64,000 bases of DNA from Ilyonectria destructans. Its lineage: Eukaryota > Ascomycota > Sordariomycetes > Hypocreales > Nectriaceae. Both the position numbers and the translations under genes were made by a program. Shown in pieces: positions 23,380 to 33,966 of this stretch (the stretch's first letter is position 1; every line of letters begins with the position of its first letter). The notes below the pieces were generated by a model. That model was not told where the DNA came from, did not search any database, and was given only the letters and a program-made list of their open reading frames with translations. The stretch covers positions 310,001-374,000 of the forward strand of contig JAHEWK010000018.1 of NCBI GenBank assembly GCA_020740775.1. Reading direction: 5' to 3'.

Positions 23380-24233
23380 TCAATTCAACAATTTTAGTCC
23401 ACCCAGGCTCATAGCCTTCATTTCATTTTGTAAGTATTCGACGGCGCGACGCAATGTTTCTTTCCCTCCATGGTAAGCACCGCTCTCAATATGCTGTGCC
23501 AAACCGCTCACGGTCGAAAAGTGCTTCAGGGGCTTCTTCATGCTGCCTTTCATTAGAGCCAGCGGGCAATGAAACGATATTTCATCAGGTGTCTTCTGGA
23601 CCAAGCTTAGATGCACCTTCGCATGAACGCTTGATGACAAGTGTTGCTGGAGCGCGCGAGGTTCGAATGTGCGCGTACGGGACGGTGGGCAGATGGTACA
23701 TTGTTTACGGCCAGCTGCAAGGCCGAGCGGCGGATCAAACATTTGACTGACGCTTGCGCCGACTAAAGTACTGGAGTGAGGACTCCCTAGTGGTGTGTGG
23801 ATCGCCGTGGGTGGATAGGAGTCGAGGAACTCAGTCGAAGTGGGAGTCAGTAGTGGACTCCTAACCGGCGATGTTGAAGTCTCAGACACGTCTTCCTCTA
23901 GGAGCCACTTTGTTGAAGCTTGAGTTGTTATAATCTCGTTTACGTCGTTCTTTATAATGGCTGCATTTAATTGAGCCTTCGTTATCTTCGACGGGCATCT
24001 CCCGCTTTCCAAGTGATGCAGCTGCGCCGACGGGCAGCAAAATTGTTTCTTGCATTTTCCACTCGCTAGACACTTAATTTTGCATAGTGGTTGGTGTCGT
24101 ACCGATTCCTGATGCTGATTCAGGGCAGTTATGCTCTTAAAAGTCCTTTTGCATATGTTGCACCCTATGGGCTGACGGTGTTGGAGAGGTTTTTCCAGAC
24201 TTCTCAACAAGCAGTACTGATTGATAAGGCTCT
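23380..24233 (-). CDS. C2H2-type zinc-finger protein, 5' end truncated
   Basis: At least 276 codons. Near the N-terminus: Cys-x2-Cys-x12-His-x5-His (Cys-Asn-Ile-Cys-Lys-Arg-Thr-Phe ... His-Gln-Glu-Ser-Val-Arg-His), then a second Cys-rich set with Cys-Pro-Ser-Ala-Gln-Leu-x-x-His-Leu-Glu-Ser-Gly. A Ser/Pro-rich middle follows. In the C-terminal third comes Cys-x2-Cys ... His-x5-His and His-Phe-x-x-x-Ser-Gly-Leu-x-x-His-Ile-Glu-Ser-Gly. This order matches a common fungal C2H2 protein that binds nucleic acid or protein; the target is unknown. The frame has no ATG and stays open upstream (Tyr-Cys-Leu-Leu-Arg-Ser-Leu) until it runs into the inverted repeat at about 24234, so the 5' part was probably removed by that insertion. 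Confidence 0.6.
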
Positions 24234-24452
24234 TACTGATAACTAATTAATTGCTTACTACACTACTGATACTAATTGGGTCTTTATATCTATACTACCG
24301 GTAGTATAAATAAGTTATATAACTTTATACTACTGGAGGTATAAATAAAAGCCGTTATATAAGTAATATAGGCTTATAAGGTATTTAACTATAGTAAATT
24401 AGCTTTTAATTAAAGAATCTCTAGCTTCTATAGTATTAATTTTACTTATAGT

Positions 24453-24803
24453 ATCTTTATCCTACTATAATAAATTTAATTAAGGTTGCCTACTATATCT
24501 ATAATAATACCCTTTTAATTAAGGTTGCCCACTATATCCCTAATAATACCCTTTTAATTAAGGCAGATAGCCTTATTTCTAATAATCCTCTTTTAACTGC
24601 TATAGGCAGCTTTATCTCTAATAATTCCCTCTTAACTGCTATAGGCAGCTTTATTTCTAATAATATCTTTCTAACTGCTATAAATAGCTTTATCTCTAAT
24701 AATATCTTTCTAATTAAAGCTATTTATAATTTCTCTAATAATATTCTTTCTTCTAAAGGTAAATATAATTTAAAAGAGGAGTTATATTCTGTAATTAATA
24801 TTT
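24453..24803 (+). CDS. ORF of 13-residue tandem repeats without ATG
   Basis: A plus-strand frame is open for about 117 codons and carries seven consecutive copies of a 39-bp unit (24477-24751). Copies read as variants of Leu-Leu-Thr-Ala-Ile-Gly-Ser-Phe-Ile-Ser-Asn-Asn-x, with the Asn-Asn pair kept in all seven. After the array comes a short charged tail (Lys-Glu-Glu-Leu-Tyr) and TAG. There is no ATG and the surroundings are RIP-mutated, so the gene is dead or partial. The repeat may still show what the element once encoded. Because 39 is a multiple of three, openness across the array could also be chance. Confidence 0.4.
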
Positions 24804-26814
24804 AGATATTATTATAAGGTTATATCTTTATAATTAGAAGGTTTAAAAAGACTACTAATAAAAAAACTTTAATATATTTTATCTATAACTATAAAGTAGG
24901 GTATACTCCTACTATTAGCTCTATATAAAATTAATAATAGAATATAATATTATACTATATAGAATATCTCTTTTTAATTCTAATTAAGAAAAATATCTAT
25001 AAAATTAAATAGAATCTAAAGTATTATCTTAAGCCTAAATATAATTAATATAATTATAAATTAATTTATACTCTATAGATATATTTAATATATTATTAAT
25101 TAATAGTACTAAAGAAAATGAAAAATCTAATAACTCTATAATATTAATATTATACTATAGAAAATTAAATCTCTTTTATATATAATCTTAAATATATTTA
25201 TCTTAAGCTAAAATATCTATAATTATATTATATAGAGTAAATAGAATCTATTAGAAGGTTAAAATAAGATATATATTCTTATTAAATAGCTTTAAAAAGA
25301 GAGCTTTTAAAGTTAATTTAATTTTAATAATAATAGTAGAATTAATATAGTAATATTTATCTATTTATAGTTATTAAAATATATTAAGTTATATTCTAAA
25401 GTACTTATATTAGACTATATCTATAAGATTAATAAATATAATATACTGCTTCTAAATATAATTAGTATTAATATTTATTATTAAACTTTTTATATTATAT
25501 TTATATTTCTTAATAGTAAAAAAGAAGCTAACTATTTATAGATTTTTAAAAAGCTATAATTTATATATTAGCTTTATAAAGTAGCTTTTCTATCTATTAT
25601 ACTAATAGATTGCTATTTTACTCTTATAAATACTATTACCTCTTTTTTATATTTTCTTAAATTAACTATATTATTATATTAATAATATATTAATAAAGTA
25701 ATTTTAATTTATTATATACCTATAGTTATTTAAAATAAAAGTAAAAATTAAAATAATAAAAATTAAAAAGATTTAATAGCTATTAAAATAAGCTTATAGT
25801 CTTTCTAATGGAAGATATCTATAAAAAGAGGCTTAAGAAGTTTAAAAAGTATTATATTTCTAAGTATATTAATAAAGTAAGCTATCTTTTAGATATCTAG
25901 CTAAATCTCTTTAAAAAGAGATTTATTAAGATTTAAATTAATTAAAGCTATTACTTTAAATAAACTATTATATTATAGTATAAGAGTATTTACCTACTTA
26001 TTAAATATTATATAAAAAACTTAAAAAGAAAATCTCTATAAAGCCTAAAGGAATATTAAGCTTATTATAATAAATTAAATAATTAAACTTAAAGCTAATT
26101 AAGCTAAATAGTATATTAATATATCTTTTTAACTAATAGAGGCTTTATATAGTAATATATACAGTTAGACTTTATATAACGCCTAATATAAAATTAAGAT
26201 TCAGTAGGAATAACTATTAATAGATCTTTCTATCTATATAGAAGTCTTTATTAAAACTCTTAATTTACTTTATATTTATATTCTTAAGTCTTTATTTATA
26301 TAGAATTAGCCTTTTTAACTATATTATTTCTATTTATATTAATATCTTTAATACTTAAGAATTCTTTAGCTTATTATAAAGCTATATAGATAGTTTAATT
26401 ATCTTATAGCTACCTTAAGGCTGCTACTAATAAGTATACAGTATAAGCTCTATATATTTAAAGCTATTAAGAAAGTTATATAGCTAAAAGTACTACTAAT
26501 ATATTTAAAATACTATATATAGAGCTATAAAATAAACTTTAAGCTATATCTCTTATATTATAGCTATCTTTTAATAGATTAAATAGAAGCTTAAATAGAA
26601 GCTTAAGCTTCTATTTAAACTTCTACTTAAGCTTCTATTGAGGCTTTTATATAGACTCTTATATAAATTCTTATATAGAGTATCACTTAGGCTTTTATAT
26701 AGATTCTTATTTAAATTTCTATTTAAACTTCTCTATTAATATATATATATACTTACTCTATTACCTACTTATTATCTTTATTATTTCTAATTAGATACTC
26801 TATTATCTTAGAGA

Positions 26815-26872
26815 CTATATTTAAAATTCTATTTAAAATTCTATTTAAAATTCTATTTAAAATTCTATTTAA
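26815..26872. repeat. 12-bp AT-rich tandem array
   Basis: About four to five copies of CTATTTAAAATT in direct repeat. It is preceded at 26580-26720 by looser repeats of a CTTCTATTTAAG-like motif in both orientations. Confidence 0.8.
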
Positions 26873-28284
26873 GATTAAAATCTATACTAAAAAGTAAATA
26901 AAAATAACATATAAAATAACTCTTTAAAAACTTATTTATACAGCTATATTAAAACCTCTTTTATAATTTAATAACCTCTATACTATTTTCTAATAGTATA
27001 AAAAAGTATAAGAAGCCTAATTTACTATATTATCTTAAAGAGCCTTTAAAATTAATTAATAATACTATAAGATAATAAAGCTATTTTTATATTATAAGAA
27101 GGCAGATTATAATTAGTATTTTAACTATAAGTAAATAGAAAGTTAATATAGAGTAGGAAATACTTTAAAAAGCTAATTAAAAAAAGAAATAATAAATTAT
27201 CTTAATTAGAATAAAACTGAAAATAAATAAGTTAAAAGGGATATAAAGGTTAAAATAGTAATCTTTCTTAAGGTAGTAAGATATATAAGATATTTAAAAT
27301 ACTACTAAAAGAGATTATTAAATATAAAAGAGATTATATAGAGATAAAAATACTTCCTACTGAAATTTATATAGATAATAGGAAATTTAATTAATATATA
27401 CTATTTAAATAAAAAAGAAAAAAATTAACCTTTAAGTATAGCTTTAGTAATTTAATAGCTTTATTTAATAAAGCTATTATAGAGTAAAATTATAGAGTAA
27501 AGTAGCTTTAATAGCTATTTATCTACTAATAGAAAAAATACTAATAATAATATAATATTATATTTATTAAGCTATTCTATAAAATTACTATATTTCCTAC
27601 TATATCTATATAATATATCTATTCTAATTAATATTCTAAATATATATATTTAATCTTTTTACTGCTTAAATTATAGATAGATTAATAGTTATCTTTATAG
27701 TAGCTATTAGTTAAATTATATTAGAAACTATAATATTATTATTACAGTATAAATTATTAATATTAATAAGCTAATTATAATTTTATATAGAAGTTATATT
27801 TAGATAAATATACTATTACTCTATAGTAATAATATTATTAAGAAATCTAATATATTATTCTTCTATAAGCTAATACTTAAATAGCAGTATCTCTATAGTA
27901 ATAAATAGCTCTTAAGGAGAATATAAAGTAATTTAAGTATTTATAAGTATTTAGAGGTTAATATAGAATTTAATAGAGGATATTAAATTAGTTAGTAAAA
28001 TTATAAGAATTCTTTAATATTTAACTGAAAATAGTATTATTACTATATAATTAAAATAGACTGAATATTATATTTATTAATTATTAATAATAAGCTATAG
28101 AATGAATTAATTATATTTATTAATTAATATAAATCCAGCTGGTATTACTATATAATCTATAAAAATAAAGATACTATAAGAATTTTAATACTAATTTTAA
28201 TTACAGTTATATATCTTAATTATATTATTAAAAATAGAGAAAAAGATTCTATAAATAGAAAGGATTTAGCTTTATATACTATAT

Positions 28285-28515
28285 ATATTAAAGTTATTTA
28301 TCTATATATAACTGCTATAATAAAGTTATCTACTAATATATAACTACTATATTAAAGTTATCTATCTAGATATAACTATATATACTGAAGTTATCTACCT
28401 ATATATAAAAAATATAATAAAGTTATCTATTAGTATATAGCTATTATAATAAAGCTATTTACCTATATATAACTATATATATTAAAGTTATTAATCTATA
28501 TCTAACTGCTATAAT
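28285..28515. repeat. 33-bp AT-rich tandem array, about seven units
   Basis: Units contain AAAGTTATCTACCTATATAT followed by AACTGCTATA-like sequence, repeating at about 32-33 bp near the right end of the inverted-repeat unit. No frame is open through it. Confidence 0.8.
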
Positions 28516-28828
28516 ATTATTTATAGCCTTAAGTAGATAGACTTAATATTAATAGATTAAATATAATATAATAAATTACTATATCTATATTAAATTATTC
28601 TATTTCTTTAATTGCATAAGAAAATACTATTTCTATATATATAAAAGAGATAATATTACTTATATAATAGCTCTTATTTATACCCCCAGTAGTGTAAAAT
28701 TATATAACTTATTCACACTACTGGTAGTGCAGGTATAAAGACCCATACTAATTAATTAGCTTATCAGTAAATACTAAGGCATAATATAACCTTAAGCTGT
28801 GCTTCCAGCCCGGATGTATTGCCGCCCC

Positions 28829-29320
28829 TTACGATCGTGAAATTACATATACCTCGCGAATAAGGTCGCTCTTATTCCAACTGCCAAGACACTCTATTAT
28901 CTTAATGGTCTCTACCCCAAGACGTGCACAATCAAACGAAATAGTACGCCGAGCACCTAAGAAGACACATTCGGCCTTATCCGACATAGGCGCAATCGAA
29001 AGCATATTAATAGCCATCTTGTGCAGCTGCGGATATTCCATCCGTTGCTCCTCCCTGGACCACTATACAAGAGGACTGACTGCAATTCTACATAGGGAGC
29101 CATTAATAAACTTCTCCAGCTCATCCTCATCGCCGCACGCCTCTGTCACGTCAAGCAACAGCGCCAACTTATCATACGCTGTCATCTAGATCTCCGGAGG
29201 CTCCTCTGGAGTACTGGCAACAGGAATATCTTTATACTGAGCCCAGATCTGCCGGGCTTTATTGGTCGCACCATCATGCCAATCCTCATGCCAGTTCTGG
29301 CGGAGGTATTTCAATCGCTT
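28829..29320 (-). pseudogene. hAT-family transposase C-terminus
   Basis: The minus strand reads, through two TAG codons of CAG-to-TAG type (near 29187 and 29067), a stretch with Trp-His-Glu-Asp-Trp-His, then Ala-Tyr-Asp-Lys-Leu-Ala-Leu. After that comes the hAT dimerisation signature: Tyr-Pro-x-Leu-x-x-Met-Ala, Leu-Ser-Ile-x-x-Met-Ser, Glu-Cys-Val-Phe-x-Gly-Ala-Arg-Arg-Thr-Ile-Ser, Ala-Arg-Leu-Gly. It stops in Arg-Ser at 28829. N-terminal and catalytic parts are not present. It lies directly beside the 4.5-kb inverted-repeat unit. Confidence 0.8.
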
Positions 29321-29736
29321 TAATGGGTGCAGAAGCAATGTTGAGATCCGTGGTTTGACGGATTAATGGCTATTCCGATCCATTGGTGGCTAATATGTAG
29401 ATGCCTTTTTGTCCATAGCTAGCGCTAGTCCTTTTTCTCTAACAATCAATATAAGATGCTCATTTCAACAGTTGGAACTTGGGGAGTCTGAAGTTTTGGC
29501 GCTTGTATCTGGCTGACAAGACGCATCGAGGAATTGGCTCCAGCATTGATGGGAACAAAAGCCCCAGTACTTGGTTGTGCACTCGAAACTTGATCTTGTG
29601 GTATTCTGCGCTCTCGAGACTGCGATCCGTATGTTGGAGCTGCGGCTGGGGGGTTCTTTGCAAAATTCAAGTTCGGCACACGAGGCATTAAACACATCCA
29701 ACTATGGCAGCCTATCCCCCCAATTGCGGTATGTTA
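29321..29736. other. Unassigned stretch
   Basis: The minus ORF 29446-29697 (83 codons, rich in Pro, Gln, Ser and Ala, ending Met-Ser-Ile-Leu-Tyr) reads like the tail of a real protein but matches nothing I recognise. Other ORFs here overlap it. Confidence 0.3.
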
Positions 29737-29898
29737 GATACGCGATGGGTACAATAATCACACAACGGGGTGACTTCAGTAGATTGTGGAGTTGAATGTG
29801 ATGCTCTCATTGATTGGGGTCTTGGTCACTCTGTTGCTTCTTCTCTGTTCGTGCGGGGGTGTCGCTTCATTTGTCATACATTTTAGCGTCTCATTAAG
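29737..29898. repeat. Direct repeat, left copy
   Basis: 162 bp repeated at 32881-33045 in the same orientation, roughly 85% identical by eye. The last 45 bp (CGGGGGTGTCGCTTCATTTG through TCTCATTAAG) are identical. The copies flank the dead monooxygenase gene. They are too short for typical LTRs and could be remnants of a small non-autonomous element. Confidence 0.85.
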
Positions 29899-30334
29899 CT
29901 GGCGGCTGCTAGGTACGCGTTGTGGGGGTTCTGGGCTTATCTCTTCGCTAATCTATCAAGCTATAATCTAACGGGTAAAGGGTTGTTATCACACGAAACC
30001 ACATGCGTGGGTTCTACGAAGTACGGAGGCATTATTAGATTTTGTTGTGAGGTCTGCCGGTGGCCCGTTGTCCTTTGCAATTTCCCAACGTCATAAGTTT
30101 CAAGGTTCCTGAAAGACCTGAGTGCAATGGTCAATAAGCACATATCTAATCGTAAAAGCACTCCTCTCAGGAGTGGACAGCCCCTCGGCAAAGGAACCAA
30201 TCTAAACAGCCAAACCGCGCTACGAGAACGCAGGGGTATCATAGGTAATCCTCCAAGGATAGGTTTCCTACTCAAATTACAGCATCCCCTATATTGCACT
30301 AAGTGGGAGAAATTAAGGCAAGAGGGAGTACACC
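29899..30334. other. 3' flank of the monooxygenase remnant
   Basis: No gene recognised; the overlapping ORFs on both strands (29961-30299, 30127-30366) lack motifs. Confidence 0.35.
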
Positions 30335-32280
30335 TTAGTCGGTCGGCTTATCGCTGCCGTACTTAGCCTTCCAATCTTCATTAATTCCCCGGTAATCCTC
30401 AGGTCCATACGGATCCCAAATCTCGGACCAGAAGCCACCTTTGCGGTAAGGCTCCAGTCCAAGGTCACACTGCAGCAGGTCAAGATACAGAACTGCATTA
30501 AAGATAAAACTAGGGTTCCTGTTGCCCCAGTCGATAGGATAGCGCCATTTGCCGAAGCAGTTATATAGCACTATCTCGTATCGCAGCTTCAATATCAATA
30601 CCTCATCACCGACGGCAGCAGCAGGATCCTTTATAAGTCGACCCAAAAAGTAGGCGCTAATCTAGAGGCCCTAGAGGTAGGCAGTAATAATATTGCTAAA
30701 GTTGCTAACTATACCGATAAAAGTAATATCGCAAGTCTAAAGGAGGCGCTCAGACAGCGGCACTAGGAAATAATAGAGTATATATAGAGTAAGAGACTTA
30801 TATAATATTATATTATTACTACTGCTAATATCTTTCTGGTCGGTTAGAAGAATATAATTCTTATTCCAGATAGACTGATACTTAAGGTATAGGAAGTACT
30901 ATATAATCTTATAGTCGGCCTTCTTAATAAGCAGATACTAATTTATAAGGTCCTCTTTTAGCGCTCCCTCTACTAGTATATATAGCAGACTAAGCTCCTT
31001 CTTAATTCCTTCAGATAGAAACTTTATAGGCAGTATATATTTCCAGTCGGTATTAGTAAGAAGAGCATCCAATTTAAACTTAATACTATCTGATAGATAG
31101 ATTTTTTTTAGGCTGAGGTAGTTAATCTTACTAATATAGATATTAACTATATTACCCTTAATAAGCTTAAGGAAGTTAGTATTATAGTTAAGAATGCTAA
31201 AGCTGGTATCTATAAATATAGCCTTAATTTAAGGCTTCAGCTTAACTGTATTAGGGTATAAGTTATACTTATTAAGAGCTATAATATTACAGTTAAGGAT
31301 GCTCTAGAAGCTGTTTATAATTATTCAGCCTATAGCAGTACTATATAAGAAGCTGTAAATACCTCTATAGCTATTAACCCTACCCTATATATAAGGGCTG
31401 AACTAAGTAAGAAACTGAATATCTACTCAGTTCTATTAGAAGCTGGAGTAGGGAGGGGAGACTAAGTAGTATATACTTGCCAGCTTCTCGAGCTATTTCT
31501 TAAGTAGCATTATATACACTGGTGCTATCCAATAGGGACTATATCTAGATACTAATTTCTTATGTCAGTTTTAACAAATAATTAAGCATAACACCAGAAT
31601 ATAAACATACACCAGATTACCCAGTTAACCTTAATACCAGCTGTAATATATATATAGACTGCATTCCAGGTAAACTTTATCCCGCTAAATACTATTATAA
31701 ACTTATCTGCTTATATTATATTCTTATTCTGTAAAAAATACTTACTGTAGAATATCTTACTGCTAAATACCTCTTAGCTATTAAAGTATAGGAGGAAAGC
31801 CTTAGAAGTCAGGCTGGTTATAATAATAAGCCGGTATGTACAGACTTTAATTTCCTCTTTCTTAGAGCCAGCAACTATTAATATCTATCTACCCTCAGCT
31901 ATATTCTAATACTTAGCTATAAGTATTTTTATCTTAATACAGATTAAGTTATTAATCCTAAACTTAACTATATAGGCCTTAAGATAGATATTAATAACCC
32001 CACTGGGGATATACTCGCCCGACTTAATATTAAATATAGTGCTATCTATAGAGAAGTCGGGGTATTTATAGGTTCCCAGGAGGTTATTGCTCTTAAGGCC
32101 TAGGTATAGATAATAGTCTATCTATATACTACTAAGTATAGCTTCTAATTTAAAGACTACCAGAGAGTCCTCTGGGCAAGTACAGTAATACTACTTTACA
32201 GCAGCCAAACTATACCATCCTAATAGAGAGGTCCAATTAACATCTTATACTATACTCTATAGGAGCCACTCAATTCGCCC
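30335..32280 (-). pseudogene. Flavin-containing monooxygenase, RIP-destroyed
   Basis: The 3' part (30646-30335, 103 codons) is intact and carries the C-terminal pattern of fungal flavin-binding monooxygenases: Tyr-Leu-Asp-Leu-Leu, Asp-Leu-Gly-Leu, Arg-Lys-Gly-Gly-Phe-Trp-Ser-Glu-Ile-Trp, Tyr-Gly-Pro-Glu-Asp-Tyr. Upstream the minus strand is AT-rich, yet blocks of the same protein are readable. Near 32060 is Asn-Leu-Leu-Gly-Thr-Tyr-Lys-Tyr-Pro-Asp-Phe then Tyr-Ile-Pro-Ser-Gly-Val-Ile. Near 31080 is Leu-Ser-Asp-Ser-Ile ... Leu-Thr-Asn-Thr-Asp-Trp-Lys-Tyr-Ile. Near 30870 is Trp-Asn-Lys-Asn-Tyr-x-x-Leu-Thr-Asp-Gln-Lys. So a single-copy-type gene was mutated over about 1.6 kb while its last 300 bp escaped. 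The N-terminal FAD motif is not readable. Confidence 0.72.
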
Positions 32281-32880
32281 TATCCAGCTACCTAGACGTA
32301 AAGAATACTAGGCCAGCAGTATGGGGATCAGTATTGGCGTTACTCACCCGCGCCAACGACGACGCAGTCGAACTTGTCTATTGTATGTCACTTTTGGTCG
32401 TCAAGATGCGTGCATGGGTCCAATTCTTAGGGATGGCTTGGTGCCAGAGTTGTGATGGCCAGGTTCAAATGCCAGGACTTTATGTCAGTTGCAGGCGGGA
32501 AGGTTGGGTTATGAGCGACGCTTGCTTGGTCCTTGTAAGAGCATAAGCTCTCACGTAAGCTTAGTAATTAAGGGAAAAGTGGGGTAAATAAAGGCGTGCC
32601 GCAACCTTACGCGGGCCGCACTTTTAGCGCTTCTCATTGGTCTAAAAACTTGTCGGCCCCACACAAGGCGGTGAAGCCGGTCCGCTCCACCACGCCTTAA
32701 CACTGTCGGGATCCCCCTATCACATCGATGTTTTCGCGGTTGGGCCATTACAGGTATCCCTTTGACTGTCGTAAGCCTCCACCTCCCTCCGTACCGAACA
32801 GGGGGCTCTAGCCAACCAGAGAGCATCAAATGAAAGGCACGTTAATCCCCACCTAATTTTGGTGGTGCCAAAAGTTGTTG
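32281..32880. other. No clear gene
   Basis: Composition returns to normal at about 32320. Short ORFs on both strands (32334-32546 plus, 32551-32829 minus) have no recognised motif. Confidence 0.35.
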
Positions 32881-33045
32881 GATACGCAATGGATACAATC
32901 AGTACACAACAGTGTGAATTCAGTAGATTATGGGGTAGAATGTGATGCTCCCATTGATTGTGTTCTTCGTGATTCTGTTGTTGCTTGTTTTCTGTTTTTG
33001 CGGGGGTGTCGCTTCATTTGTCATACATTTTAGCGTCTCATTAAG
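32881..33045. repeat. Direct repeat, right copy
   Basis: Second copy of the 29737-29898 repeat. A further short match to its end (CATTTTAGCGTCTGATTA) occurs at about 33315. Confidence 0.85.
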
Positions 33046-33479
33046 CCCCACAAATTTGTCAATCTAACAGAGAAAATTGACTGTTGTGAATGAGGCCGCT
33101 CAATTGCGGAGATGCTTGATTCTGGCGCCGGCGAACTTGATTCTTCGCATTGAACGTCCCCTACGGTTAGAGACAACTCGGGAGGCATGTCGGCGCGTGG
33201 CATATCATTGATGTCTTAAATGCAAAGCATATTGAAACTTTTGGAGTGGTGTACACAAGAGGCGAGAAGCGGACGGGACACGCCAGTATCGCGTCAGCTT
33301 CGCGCACTTGTCGCCCCATTTTAGCGTCTGATTAGAATCGATTTCTTGAGCTCGTCACTCAGCTCATGCAAAGCTGCGTCGTGGGACTTTCGAGGTTAAG
33401 CCATCATGTGCAGTCTAGGAAATCTGCGAAGTCGCTCGTACATGAATATGTAGAAAGTAAGTAATTCTAAGTTCTGACC
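33046..33479. other. Upstream flank of the broken lyase-like ORF
   Basis: No exon with a clear motif was found. Missing N-terminal coding sequence for the ORF at 33480-33966 would be expected here but is not recognisable. Confidence 0.3.
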
Positions 33480-33966
33480 GTGGCGATGGGTTGTGTTGTT
33501 GAGGACCCGCGCAACGACGAGATGTACGACAAGGATGGCAATTACACCTTGTGCGACCCAATCCTTGGAAACGCGCTTCTGCCCCTCGCTCGTCTCAACG
33601 TCGCCAACGGATTTCAACGGCTATATGCCGATCCTTGGGGTGGAGACAATCGAAAGCATTATGAAGAGCCGGCCTTGACCGAGGTGAATTTTGCCGTCGA
33701 CGTTTACCGCGCCGTGTTCGTTGAGACGAGCCGTTCTCTTCTCTTCGACCTCGCCGCTTTCTAAGAGGGTGCTTCAGGCTCCGTCGTCTTGTCTCGCGTC
33801 TTCGGTCGTGGCGACTGGGCTCTTACACGAGATGGAGATAAGGTCGCATGGGGTGACAGCGCCGAGATTCTCGGCCCAGACTCGCATCCCGGCATCGAAC
33901 AAGACAACGAGACTTTGTGCATCGACGTCGTGAATACCGAGGTGGCGTCCTTCATTCTGAAATAGT
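33480..33966 (+). pseudogene. Linalool dehydratase/isomerase-like C-terminal fragment
   Basis: One frame runs from about 33480 to TAG at 33966, interrupted only by a TAA at 33762-33764 (Phe-stop-Glu-Gly). It contains Pro-Arg-Asn-Asp-x-x-Tyr-Asp-x-Asp-Gly-Asn, then Asp-Pro-x-x-Gly-Asn-Ala-Leu-Leu-x-Leu-Ala-Arg-Leu-Asn-Val. Next are an Asp-Pro-Trp-Gly motif and Val-Phe-Gly-Arg-Gly-Asp-Trp after the stop. From memory this order resembles the C-terminal half of fungal proteins with the linalool dehydratase/isomerase domain, which act on terpenoid alcohols or related substrates. The TAA is most simply CAA changed to TAA. The N-terminal half is absent. Confidence 0.42.

Larger units (their letters stand above)
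24230..28780. mobile_element. 4.5-kb AT-rich unit with long inverted ends
   Basis: The ends are inverted copies: about 24230-24379 and 28661-28780. They share GGGTCTTTAT, a GGTAGT-type core that is itself nearly palindromic, AATAAGTTATATAA, GGTATAAATAA and TTATATAAGTAATAT. Differences are almost all C/T or G/A, plus a short insertion in the left arm. The interior is fully AT-rich with several tandem arrays and no recognisable transposase. The sequence TAAGGC borders both ends (24224-24229 and about 28775-28780) and could be a target duplication. The architecture suggests a RIP-destroyed DNA transposon; the superfamily is not determined. Confidence 0.7.

Noticed and set aside
24230..28780. Interpretation of the long inverted ends as LTRs
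   Set aside because: LTRs are direct repeats. Here the ends are inverted relative to each other.
29737..33045. Interpretation of the 165-bp direct repeats as LTRs of a retrotransposon
   Set aside because: They are short, lack TG...CA ends, and the DNA between encodes a monooxygenase rather than gag or pol.
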